Source: Acidobacteriaceae bacterium
Lineage (GTDB): Bacteria > Acidobacteriota > Terriglobia > Terriglobales > Acidobacteriaceae
Assembly (NCBI GenBank): GCA_003133425.1
Contig: PKXI01000345.1
Coordinates: 41,673-62,323 of the forward strand
Direction of reading: 5' to 3'
Length of the DNA stretch: 20,651 nt
Below the pieces are notes generated by a model that was not told the origin of the DNA, made no database searches, and saw only the letters and a list, made by a program, of their open reading frames with translations. How positions within the stretch are numbered: position 1 is the first letter of the stretch; the number at the start of each line of letters is the position of its first letter. Below, piece by piece: positions 6,378 through 14,240 of this stretch. Position numbers and translations under genes: made by a program.

Positions 6378-8603
6378 ATGCGTACTTCTGTGTTCGTGTG
6401 CCTCCTGAGCATTTCTCTTGCCCGTATCCCTGCCATTGCCCAAACCCAGGCCGTCGATTGGGTGAACGAGTACATCGGGACCGCCAGCCAGGGGCAGACG
6501 TTCCTTTCCACCGCTCCCCCCTTTGCCATGACGCAATGGACGCCGCAGACCCGCGAAGGGAATGTGAAGTGCATCGCTCCCTACTATTACGCCGATGCCC
6601 GTATCCAGGGATTTCGCGGCAGCCACTTCTTAAGTGGTTCGTGCACACAGGATTACGGCAGCATGACCCTGATGCCGGAGAGCGGCCAGTTGAAGCTGGG
6701 AGCTGGCGAACGCTCCTCAGCCTTCAGCCGGGCAACGGAAAAGGCAACCCCCTTCCGGTACGAAGTAACTCTCAGCGACTACGGAATCCAGACGGAGATG
6801 GCCGCCACCTCCCGCGCGGGAATCATGCGCTTTCGCTTCGATCGCGCCGAAAAGTCGTGGATTCTGGTCGAATGCAACTCTGCCAAAGGCGAAGGCGCCG
6901 TAAAAATTGATCCGGAAAAGAATGAAATCACGGTGGTCAATCCCGTTCGGCGACTGTATGCAGGCAGCGGAAAGCTGGCCGGCTTCAACGGCTATTTTGT
7001 AGTGCAATTCGATCACCCCTTTAAAGTGGGAGGCACCTGGGCTGGCCAGCAGAATCAGCCAGCCTCGTTGAGCCAGCAGGGTGCCGATGGCCCTCCGGGG
7101 GCCTATGTTTCCTTTGATTTGAAGCCCGGCGAGACCGTTCAGGCGAAGATCGGAAGCTCCTTTACCAGCATTGAGGAGGCGCGGCGCAATCTTGTGTCCG
7201 AAATTCCCGGCTGGAACTTTCAGCGAGTCGTAGAACAGACCAGGGCCGACTGGAACATGGCCCTGAGCAAGATTCAGGTTCGGGCCACAACGCCTCAAAA
7301 GCACATTCTCTATTCAGCCCTGTACCACTCCATGCAGCTTCCGCGTGTCTTCAGCGACGTCGACGGTTCCTATCCCGGATTCGCCGGCGAAGGGCGGATC
7401 GAAATCGCCAAAGGCTTCACCTATTACTGCGATTTCTCCCTCTGGGACACTTTCCGCGCGCTCCATCCGATGCTGACAATCCTCGATCCAAATCGCGAGC
7501 GAGACATGGTCAAGTCATTGATCGCCAAAGGAGAACAGGGCGGCTTCTTGCCTATCTATCCCGCCTGGAACAGCTACACCTCAGAGATGGTGGGCGACCA
7601 TGCGGTCACGGTAATTGCGGACGCCTGGTTCAAAGCGATTCGCGGATTTGACATCGAGCAAGCCTATCGCCTGATGAGGCAAAACGCGACGGAATTGCCT
7701 GCAACGCATGACCTTTATGTTGACGGTCGCGGGCGCCGCGGGCTGAATTCCTACCTCAAGTATGGGTTCATTCCGTTGGAGGACCCGGTAAGTGATGGCA
7801 CCCCGGTCCACCCCGGCGAACAAGTTTCCCGCACTCTGGAGTATGCCTACGACGATTCGGTCGTCGCCGAAGTTGCCAATGCACTGGGACATACGGAGGA
7901 TGCCGAACTGTTCAGCAAGCACGCTCAGAACTACCGGAACATCATCGATCCGAAGACCGGGTTTGCCCGCGGACGGCATCAGGATGGTTCCTGGGATTCG
8001 CCCTTCGATCCGGCCAAGCGATACAGCTACATCACTGAAGGCCTGCCCTTCCAATACACGTTCTTTGTCCCGCAGGATCTGCCCGGCCTCATTGACCTGG
8101 TAGGAGGGCGCCAGGCCTTCATCGCCAAGCTGGATGCGCTGTTTGCCGGCGGCTATTACGATCACGGCAATGAGCCCAGCCATCACATCGCCTATCTCTA
8201 TGACAATGCAGGCGCAGCATGGAAGACCCAGCAGCACGTCCGCGATGTCATGGAGAAGCAATACGCCGATACCCCGGACGGTCTTGCCGGCAACGACGAT
8301 GCAGGGCAGATGTCGGCATGGTTCGTGATGAGCGCGCTGGGGTTCTATCCAGTGACCCCCGGAACTCTCGTCTATGAGATCGGCACGCCGCTGTTCGATG
8401 ATGCCGTAATCCGGCTCGATAACGGCAAACAGCTTCATATTCGAGCCGCCGGTGCGTCGGAAGGTAAGCAGTACATTCGTTCAGTCACCCTGAATGGTGT
8501 CCCCTTGAAGCGCTACTGGATCAAGCACTCCGAGATCGCCTCCGGAGGAGAACTTTTATTCGAAATGTCATCAAAACCTGATCTGGCGTGGCCCGCCGAG
8601 TAG
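6378..8603 (+). CDS. Secreted GH92 alpha-1,2-mannosidase family protein
   Basis: A 741-residue glycoside hydrolase family 92 enzyme, normal in length. GH92 members are calcium-dependent inverting exo-alpha-mannosidases acting on yeast mannan or high-mannose N-glycans. Residues 1-22 look like a signal peptide (hydrophobic VFVCLLSISLARIPAIA). The N-terminal beta-sandwich begins with 'VDWVNEYIGT', and the (alpha/alpha)6 catalytic domain follows. Key signatures are 'WDTFRALHPM', 'NEPSHHIAYLYDNAG' with E599 in the place of the catalytic acid, and 'GNDDAGQMSAWFVMSALGFYPV' with D640 and D641 in the place of the catalytic base and its partner. The start codon has no good Shine-Dalgarno. It is followed 199 bp later by a TonB-dependent receptor on the same strand, suggesting release and uptake of mannose-rich glycans. 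Linkage specificity cannot be read from sequence. Confidence 0.93.
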   Translation: MRTSVFVCLLSISLARIPAIAQTQAVDWVNEYIGTASQGQTFLSTAPPFAMTQWTPQTREGNVKCIAPYYYADARIQGFRGSHFLSGSCTQDYGSMTLMPESGQLKLGAGERSSAFSRATEKATPFRYEVTLSDYGIQTEMAATSRAGIMRFRFDRAEKSWILVECNSAKGEGAVKIDPEKNEITVVNPVRRLYAGSGKLAGFNGYFVVQFDHPFKVGGTWAGQQNQPASLSQQGADGPPGAYVSFDLKPGETVQAKIGSSFTSIEEARRNLVSEIPGWNFQRVVEQTRADWNMALSKIQVRATTPQKHILYSALYHSMQLPRVFSDVDGSYPGFAGEGRIEIAKGFTYYCDFSLWDTFRALHPMLTILDPNRERDMVKSLIAKGEQGGFLPIYPAWNSYTSEMVGDHAVTVIADAWFKAIRGFDIEQAYRLMRQNATELPATHDLYVDGRGRRGLNSYLKYGFIPLEDPVSDGTPVHPGEQVSRTLEYAYDDSVVAEVANALGHTEDAELFSKHAQNYRNIIDPKTGFARGRHQDGSWDSPFDPAKRYSYITEGLPFQYTFFVPQDLPGLIDLVGGRQAFIAKLDALFAGGYYDHGNEPSHHIAYLYDNAGAAWKTQQHVRDVMEKQYADTPDGLAGNDDAGQMSAWFVMSALGFYPVTPGTLVYEIGTPLFDDAVIRLDNGKQLHIRAAGASEGKQYIRSVTLNGVPLKRYWIKHSEIASGGELLFEMSSKPDLAWPAE

Positions 8604-8632
8604 TTTGCTGTAAGGGAGGAGGCAGGGTATTT

Positions 8633-8651
8633 TCTCCTTACTGTAAATTGA
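8633..8651. promoter_or_regulatory. Half-degenerate copy of the GH92 upstream palindrome, ahead of the TonB receptor
   Basis: TCTCCTTAC-T-GTAAATTGA has the same 9-1-9 layout as the palindrome at 6294-6312. Its left arm matches in 8 of 9 positions, and the right arm keeps GTAA. The core is TTAC-N-GTAA in both sites. It lies 152 bp before the receptor start. It also forms the right side of an imperfect hairpin with GTAAGGGAG at 8610-8618, which could act as a weak transcript end for GH92, though no T-tract follows. Shared control is an inference from two sites. Confidence 0.35.
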
Positions 8652-8802
8652 CTTGTCGATTGTGTTGCCGTGCAGCACCCTTCATACGGACTATAAGATT
8701 CAAGCGATAAGTTCTGGTCGAGACTTTGAGCTTGCTGGAAAGTGCAACAAACCCCAAGTCAACCACCCCATGTCAACAACAAGGATTGAAAAGGGAGAAA
8801 GT

Positions 8803-11800
8803 ATGAATACTGTTTTGGAGATGCCAGCAAAGCCCCGCATGCCGGGGATCGTTCAGGTTATGAGCAATTTAGGGTATTCCGCCCTCTTTGCCAGCCTGAT
8901 GCTCTTAATTGCCCTCGTGACACCGCTCGGTTTATCTGCACAGGGCACAACCGGCGCAATCACCGGCACGGTGACCGATCCAAGCGGTGCCGTAGTTCCC
9001 GGTGCCATCGTGACCATTCGGCAGGTTGATACCAATGGCATAAAGACCATCACTACCACTGAAGCCGGCACCTACACGGTTACGCTGCTGCAACCCGGCA
9101 ACTATAGCGTGAAGGTGGAGAAAGCGGGCTTCAAGTCGAGCACGCAGAACGGGATCGTCCTGGTGATGGACCAGACGGCGGTGATCAATGCCCAACTCAC
9201 AGTTGGATCGCAACAGGAAGTTGTTGAAGTCACCAGCACCGGTCCCGTGATTCAAACGGAAGATTCGTCGGTGGGCCAGGTGATTGATGCGCAGGCGATT
9301 CAAAATACTCCGTTGAACGGCCGTTTGAGCGTAATGGGCTTGATTGCCCTTGCCCCTGGCATGCAGGGCGTGGGCGCGCAGGACCAGATGGCCACCCGCG
9401 GCCTCACCTTCGCTGCCGGCACCGGCAGCCGTAACTCCTACGGTGGCCTGGGCGTAACCTTCGACGGCGTCATCAACAAGGAAGTCACCCTGCAGCGCGG
9501 CGAGCCCGAGATTCCCTCGCTCGACGCCCTCTCGCAGTTCAAGGTGATCTCCAACGGGGCGGCGGCGGAGTTCAATGAGCCCACACAGGTGATCGTCGTT
9601 TCGGCCAGCGGCACCAACGCCTTTCATGGCGAACTGTTTGAGTTCAACCGTTCCAAGGGTACTTCGGCCAAGTCCTATTTCTCCGGCAGTACGCCCCGTC
9701 CGCCTTATGAGCGCAACGAGTACTGTGGCAACCTCGCCGGTCCTATCTTGATTCCGAAACTCTACAACGGCAAGGACCGCTCGTTCTTCTTCTTTGCCTA
9801 TGAGGGATTCAAGCTCACGCAGTCATCGCCCAAGTCCACCCAGCAGCCCACGGCCCTGGAGCGCACCGGCGTCTTTACAGAGATCAGCACGACAATCAAG
9901 GATCCGACGACCGGATTGCCGTTCAGCAACAACACAATTCCAACCGGCCGTCTGAACTCGGTCTCTCTGGCCCTGATGAACAAGCTAATGCCCATCCCGA
10001 CGACCAGCGGAATCGGCACCAACACCTTCGAGAACGTGCCCTACAACAGCGACGTTGAGCGCATTTCTCTGCGCGCCGATCACCGTTTCAACGACAACAA
10101 CAGCATTCGCTTCACCTGGCTTCGCGCTTTCTACGGTCCCAACGTGACTGTCGGCCCAGACAGCCTGCAGGGCGGCGTCTCCGGTGACGGTGAGCACAAC
10201 TCGCAGTTCATCCTCGGCTACACACACACCTTCTCGCCCACTCTCGTGATGGACATCAACGGGGACTTCTTCCACCTGCCCATCTACCGCACTCCGCAGA
10301 ACGTGAACACCAAGTGGGAGTCGATCATTCCCGGCCTGAGCCCCCAGTTGATCGAGGGCGCACCGCAAATTACGATCACCGGCGGTATCCAATCGATCAG
10401 CGAAGCTGGCTCGAAAGATCTGGAACAGGTCGGACAGATCAATACTTCCATCACTAAGGTGCTGGCTCGGCACACGCTCAAGTTCGGCGGTTCCTACCTC
10501 TACGACAATCACTGGAACATCGGGGCGCAAGCTCCACAGAGGGGATCCTTTGCCTTCACGACCCAGTACACCGGCTTTGGATTTTCGGATTTCCTGCTTG
10601 GCCTACCAACCACTACCGGGCAGGCCACTCCCGCCTTCCTGGCTACCCGCAACATCTCCAGCCAGTGGGCCGGTTATATCCAGGACGACTGGAAGCCGGT
10701 GCCGAAGCTGACCATCAACGCTGGCATCCGCTACGACCTGCAGTGGTTTTCTCCCGGCCCGTATAACCAGAACTCACTCTGGGTTCCCTCGATGAACAAG
10801 GTTGTCGTCTTTGGAAATTCGTATCCGTCGGCCGTCATCCCGCAATACCTGGCGCTGCTGCAAGCCAACAACCTTGTTACGCTTTCGTCGTCGGCTGGAA
10901 TTTCGACCAACCCGTTCTCCTTCCTGGGACGTCCCAGCAAGAACTTCGCACCGCGTCTGGGCTTTGCCTATCAGTTGGAGAGGAACACCGTGCTGCGTGG
11001 TGCCTTCGGCATCTATTTCAACCTGCTGCCTGCCTCCTATATGGGCGCCATGTTCGGCAACGTGCCCTTCCTGGCCAGCCTCAGCTTCACCAACACGCCA
11101 ACCTATTCGGCAGGTTCAACCTTCACCATGAGCGCGCCCTTCACAGGCAGCGGCTCGGCCGGCGGTCGTCCGGGCGCCAACGCCGAGCATCCGCTCGTGA
11201 CGCCCTACACCGAGCAGTACAACCTGACGCTTGAACACCAGTTCCCCAAGAGTCTGAGCATGCGCGTTGGCTACGTAGGCCAGCACAACCTGAAGCAGAA
11301 CAACGCCAGCGGCAATGGAACATTTGCGCCAAACCTCAACTACGCGGATCCGTTCGACATCACCAAGTCAGCGGCAGCCCAGTCGCCCTTCCCAGTCTTG
11401 GGTACCATCAACTACGCCGTCGACCCGCTCTTCCACAGCAACATGAATTCGCTGCAGGTGGGTGTGCACAAGCAGTACACGCAGGGCATAGCCTTTGGCG
11501 CGGAGTATCAGTGGACGCGCATTCTGGGTACTGAGAACCTTGAAGATCCCTCGGGCAAGTACCCGCAGGATTCATACGGCAACATTGGCGGTGTCACCCC
11601 GAATGTGCTGCAGCTCAGCTACTCCTACGGGCTCCCGATGGGCAAGGGGCATCTTCTCTTCGCCAACGCCGGTTCGTTCACCAACAAGATCGTCGCAGGG
11701 TGGGAGATTTCCGGAGTTGTCAACGCGCAGAGCGGCCAGCCATTCTCGTTGTCCTATACGGCCCCCACAAATGTCTACCCCGGTGCGGTCAGCGGCCGTC

Positions 11801-12171
11801 CAAACCGTGTTGCGGGCGCGGCGCTGTATCCGGCCACGAAGACCAAGGCTCAGTGGTTCAATCCGGCGGCCTTCACCGCTCCGACCGATTCACTCGGCAG
11901 AGCCGGCGGCGTCTATGGCACCAGCGGCTACGACATGCTTTACGGGCCGCGGTTCCAGTCTTGGGATATGAACCTGAAGAAGAACATTGCCTGGGGCGAC
12001 CATTACAACGTCCAGCTCCGTGCCGACTCCTTCAATATCTTCAACCATCCCAATTTCAACACTCCGAATGCGAACATCTCCAACTCCAACGTAGGTACTG
12101 TAACTGCAATCTCGGGAACGCCAAGCTACCAGGCGCGCACGATGGAGTTTGCCGTGAAGTTCAACTTCTAG
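8803..12171 (+). CDS. Oar-like TonB-dependent receptor with N-terminal carboxypeptidase-regulatory-like domain
   Basis: A 1122-residue outer-membrane receptor. The reading frame is open from a TTG at 8653, but the ATG at 8803 has an excellent GGGAG site five bases upstream and starts just before a long signal sequence (hydrophobic core about residues 27-46, ending LSAQG). Residues 50-135 form a carboxypeptidase-regulatory-like beta-sandwich (GAITGTVTDPSGAVVPGA, then NYSVKVEKAGFKS). A plug domain follows from about 150 (TPLNGR, ATRGLTF), then a long beta-barrel. The last residues, 'MEFAVKFNF', end in the aromatic residue typical of BAM-assembled barrels. This domain order is that of the large acidobacterial and myxobacterial Oar-like families. 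I see no clear TonB box. Its place after GH92 suggests uptake of oligosaccharides or glycopeptides, but ligands of these receptors are largely unknown. Confidence 0.9.
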   Translation: MNTVLEMPAKPRMPGIVQVMSNLGYSALFASLMLLIALVTPLGLSAQGTTGAITGTVTDPSGAVVPGAIVTIRQVDTNGIKTITTTEAGTYTVTLLQPGNYSVKVEKAGFKSSTQNGIVLVMDQTAVINAQLTVGSQQEVVEVTSTGPVIQTEDSSVGQVIDAQAIQNTPLNGRLSVMGLIALAPGMQGVGAQDQMATRGLTFAAGTGSRNSYGGLGVTFDGVINKEVTLQRGEPEIPSLDALSQFKVISNGAAAEFNEPTQVIVVSASGTNAFHGELFEFNRSKGTSAKSYFSGSTPRPPYERNEYCGNLAGPILIPKLYNGKDRSFFFFAYEGFKLTQSSPKSTQQPTALERTGVFTEISTTIKDPTTGLPFSNNTIPTGRLNSVSLALMNKLMPIPTTSGIGTNTFENVPYNSDVERISLRADHRFNDNNSIRFTWLRAFYGPNVTVGPDSLQGGVSGDGEHNSQFILGYTHTFSPTLVMDINGDFFHLPIYRTPQNVNTKWESIIPGLSPQLIEGAPQITITGGIQSISEAGSKDLEQVGQINTSITKVLARHTLKFGGSYLYDNHWNIGAQAPQRGSFAFTTQYTGFGFSDFLLGLPTTTGQATPAFLATRNISSQWAGYIQDDWKPVPKLTINAGIRYDLQWFSPGPYNQNSLWVPSMNKVVVFGNSYPSAVIPQYLALLQANNLVTLSSSAGISTNPFSFLGRPSKNFAPRLGFAYQLERNTVLRGAFGIYFNLLPASYMGAMFGNVPFLASLSFTNTPTYSAGSTFTMSAPFTGSGSAGGRPGANAEHPLVTPYTEQYNLTLEHQFPKSLSMRVGYVGQHNLKQNNASGNGTFAPNLNYADPFDITKSAAAQSPFPVLGTINYAVDPLFHSNMNSLQVGVHKQYTQGIAFGAEYQWTRILGTENLEDPSGKYPQDSYGNIGGVTPNVLQLSYSYGLPMGKGHLLFANAGSFTNKIVAGWEISGVVNAQSGQPFSLSYTAPTNVYPGAVSGRPNRVAGAALYPATKTKAQWFNPAAFTAPTDSLGRAGGVYGTSGYDMLYGPRFQSWDMNLKKNIAWGDHYNVQLRADSFNIFNHPNFNTPNANISNSNVGTVTAISGTPSYQARTMEFAVKFNF

Positions 12172-12252
12172 CGGTGTCTCCTGAATTCTCTTCAATAGAG
12201 CGGAAGTCGTCCGCTGGGTTTCTGACCGCTTGTTCTTGTACCAACTCCGTGC

Positions 12253-12287
12253 CCCACCCTTTCGCTTTTTTTCGGCGAAAGGGTGGG
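12253..12287. repeat. 13-bp perfect-stem hairpin (REP-like element, possible terminator)
   Basis: CCCACCCTTTCGC at 12253-12265 pairs perfectly with GCGAAAGGGTGGG at 12275-12287 around a nine-base loop with a T7 run. It lies 82 bp after the receptor gene. I recall very similar 'CCCACCCTTTCGC' palindromes as dispersed extragenic repeats in acidobacterial genomes. The stem is strong enough to stop transcription or protect the 3' end of the receptor mRNA, but no T-tract follows the right arm, so it is not a canonical intrinsic terminator. The rest of the 217-bp gap shows nothing definite. Confidence 0.65.
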
Positions 12288-12388
12288 ACAGCACAAATCC
12301 CAAAGTGCAAATGTGCGTGGTCTGAGACTTGAAACTATTTCCTTTTATTAAAGCCTGAACCGTTGGGAATCATTCACACGGAGATCCA

Positions 12389-13918
12389 ATGAGAAAACTG
12401 AATTTGATCGGCTTGGCAATCGTGCTGACCTTTGCCTTGAAAATGAATGGCGCCATCACTCCGCACCACGTCAGCCCGGCCACGATGGACAAGAATACGC
12501 GCGCGCTGTTTCAGGACTCCATGGCATTGGAAGACGGCTTCTATGACGACAGCGTGAAAATGGTGAAGGGTCCGGGCTTTGGACGTGCTGCGTCGCCCAG
12601 GTCTGCCTATCACACGGTTCGCGAGTCGAGCTGGTATGCCCTCGGCCTCCTGGTTCGCGATGGAGCAGGCGACCGGCAAAGAGCCGCCGATATTCTCGAC
12701 GCGGTTTTGAAGCAGCAGTACCTCACGCCGGGCACACCGTGGTACGGCACATTCCGCCGCGCGCCGGAAGAGCCCGATCCAACTGAAAACGCCGTGATGT
12801 GGCGGAACTTCGATCCCAACTGGCGAGTGTTTATCGGAACCACATTCGAAATGATTCTGATCGAATATCCTGACCGCATTCCGCCCGAGCTGGCGCAGCG
12901 GTTGTATGCCGCCATCGATCGCGGTATCGAAGGTGAGATCGCCGAGAAAAGGCTTCTGCCCTCGTACAGCAACATCTCGCTGATGTACGGTGCCTTGTGG
13001 GACTTTGCCGCCGCGCACAACAAGCGCGCTGACTGGAAGCAGCAATCCGCCGACTGGACCGAGAGCGTCTACAAGCTCTACAAGCAGTACGGCGTTTTTT
13101 TTGAATACAACTCGCCTACCTACTGCGGCGTCGATCTCTACGGCCTGGCTCTCTGGCGTAGTTATGGATCGACCCCTCGCATCCGCGACATTGGCGGCGA
13201 GATGGAGGCCGGGCTCTGGCGCGATATCGCCAACCTCTATCAACCGGAACTGCGCAACATCTCCGGCCCATACGACCGCGCGTACGGCATGGACATGGAG
13301 AGCTACGTAAGCGTCGACGGCGTTTGGATGCGCACCGCTCTGGACGCGAAGAGCGCACCGCTGCCCCCCATCACGGGAACCACAGATCATGTGGCCGACG
13401 CCTGGTTCGCTCCTCACCTGGCAGTTCTCGGCACCAAAATTCCAGCCGATGCTTTCAAAAAGATGACCACGTTTGAAGGCGAGCACCTGGTGAACAGAAA
13501 GATCACCGATGAGCGCAGCGCCACGGCCTGGATCGGCAAACACGTAATCTTTGGCGGCGAAGCAACCAGCAAGACCAAGGATGCAGGCCCCGGTTCGCAG
13601 TTCCATCCGGCCACCATCCAGTGGCGTACACCTTCAGGGGAAATTGGCTGGGTGCAACTGTATGAGGCGCCCATGATCGATGCAACCGCCGATCCGCATG
13701 GAATCACAATCTCGGCGAAGGGAACCATTCGCATCCGAATTCACGCCAGGGATCTCGATCAGTCGAAGCTCACCGCGACCGCCTGGGACATGCCCGGACT
13801 GAAAGTTGCGGTAACTGCCGATAGTAAGAGCTTCGCCGTAAACAAGTCGGGAGAAAACTTCGATCTCGTCTACTCCGGAATCACCGGCTCGCGCTGGGAC
13901 ATCACACCGGTGCAATGA
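12389..13918 (+). CDS. Secreted protein of unknown function, possibly (alpha/alpha)-toroid polysaccharide-degrading type
   Basis: A 509-residue protein that I do not recognise as a characterised family. The ATG is supported by GGAG five bases upstream, and residues 1-22 form a plausible signal peptide (LIGLAIVLTFALKMNGA). Residues about 60-310 are rich in aromatic and helical segments such as 'YHTVRESSWYALGLL' and 'LPSYSNISLMYGALWDFAA', as in alpha/alpha-toroid lyases and hydrolases. Two striking motifs would line a cleft: 'YGVFFEYNSPTYCGVDLYGLALW' split around N241-Y245, and 'GPYDRAYGMDMESY' at 293-306. The C-terminal third ('FHPATIQWRTPSGEIGWVQL' region onward) looks like beta-sandwich. This helical-then-beta order resembles alginate lyase/heparinase-type enzymes, but that is only architectural. 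It follows the GH92 gene and receptor on the same strand and could act on the same glycan. Confidence 0.6.
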   Translation: MRKLNLIGLAIVLTFALKMNGAITPHHVSPATMDKNTRALFQDSMALEDGFYDDSVKMVKGPGFGRAASPRSAYHTVRESSWYALGLLVRDGAGDRQRAADILDAVLKQQYLTPGTPWYGTFRRAPEEPDPTENAVMWRNFDPNWRVFIGTTFEMILIEYPDRIPPELAQRLYAAIDRGIEGEIAEKRLLPSYSNISLMYGALWDFAAAHNKRADWKQQSADWTESVYKLYKQYGVFFEYNSPTYCGVDLYGLALWRSYGSTPRIRDIGGEMEAGLWRDIANLYQPELRNISGPYDRAYGMDMESYVSVDGVWMRTALDAKSAPLPPITGTTDHVADAWFAPHLAVLGTKIPADAFKKMTTFEGEHLVNRKITDERSATAWIGKHVIFGGEATSKTKDAGPGSQFHPATIQWRTPSGEIGWVQLYEAPMIDATADPHGITISAKGTIRIRIHARDLDQSKLTATAWDMPGLKVAVTADSKSFAVNKSGENFDLVYSGITGSRWDITPVQ

Positions 13919-14240
13919 GCTGACTTTCGATTGTCACTCGAAGGCGTTCGCGTATTTGTGCACAGGAATGCAGCTAAAAACAGAGGGAGCAGGGGCCTTA
14001 AGGCCCCTGAAGAGGGCAGGAATGCAGCTAAAAACGGAAGGAGCAGGGGCCTTAAGGCCCCTGAACTGGGCTGGAAAATCAATTGGGCTTTAGCCCCGGG
14101 CCTGAAGGTCCACCACCATACGCCTGAATCTCGCGGGCTCTAAACCCGACGCTTCCTATGTCAAACAGTTTTTGAACGACCCGGCGAATTTTGCTCCAGC
14201 CTATCTGCCCTCGGCTGGTATCAAAGTCGCCGGGTATTCT
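13919..14240. repeat. Gene-free spacer filled with REP-like palindromes
   Basis: This 322-bp gap between two converging genes holds several GC-rich palindromes and no convincing gene. After the 54-bp tandem repeat described separately comes GGGCT-TT-AGCCC at 14085-14096, then an imperfect 'GCGGGCTCTAAACCCG' palindrome near 14130-14150. A 70-codon open frame across the gap (13931-14143) reads 'SRGLKAPE' twice; it is a translation of the repeats, not a protein. The palindromes could act as bidirectional transcription barriers for the converging genes. Confidence 0.6.
13963..14070. repeat. 54-bp tandem duplication, each unit with a 20-bp perfect palindrome
   Basis: Unit 1 (13963-14016) and unit 2 (14017-14070) both start CAGGAATGCAGCTAAAAAC and differ at only a few bases. 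Each contains the same perfect 20-bp palindrome centred on CCTTAAGG, at 13990-14009 and 14044-14063. This is typical of REP-type extragenic elements. The perfect identity of the palindromes against slight drift elsewhere suggests a recent duplication or selection on the hairpin. Confidence 0.88.

Noticed and set aside
7581..8438. 285-codon minus-strand frame opposite the GH92 gene
   Set aside because: Shadow of GH92 codon bias; the plus-strand product carries complete GH92 motifs.
8653..8802. 50-residue upstream extension of the TonB receptor from a TTG
   Set aside because: The internal ATG at 8803 has a strong GGGAG site and leads directly into the signal sequence; the extension would put polar residues before it.
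12374..13606. 410-codon minus-strand frame opposite the unknown secreted protein
   Set aside because: The plus-strand frame has a ribosome site and signal peptide and forms a coherent protein; the minus frame is histidine/arginine-rich shadow sequence with no motif.
13931..14143. 70-codon open frame in the spacer after the unknown secreted protein
   Set aside because: It is a translation of the tandem palindromic repeats (SRGLKAPE repeated) with no ribosome site.
13919..14160. Repeats considered as a CRISPR array
   Set aside because: Only two full units directly adjacent, with palindromes and no variable spacers; no cas genes in the window.
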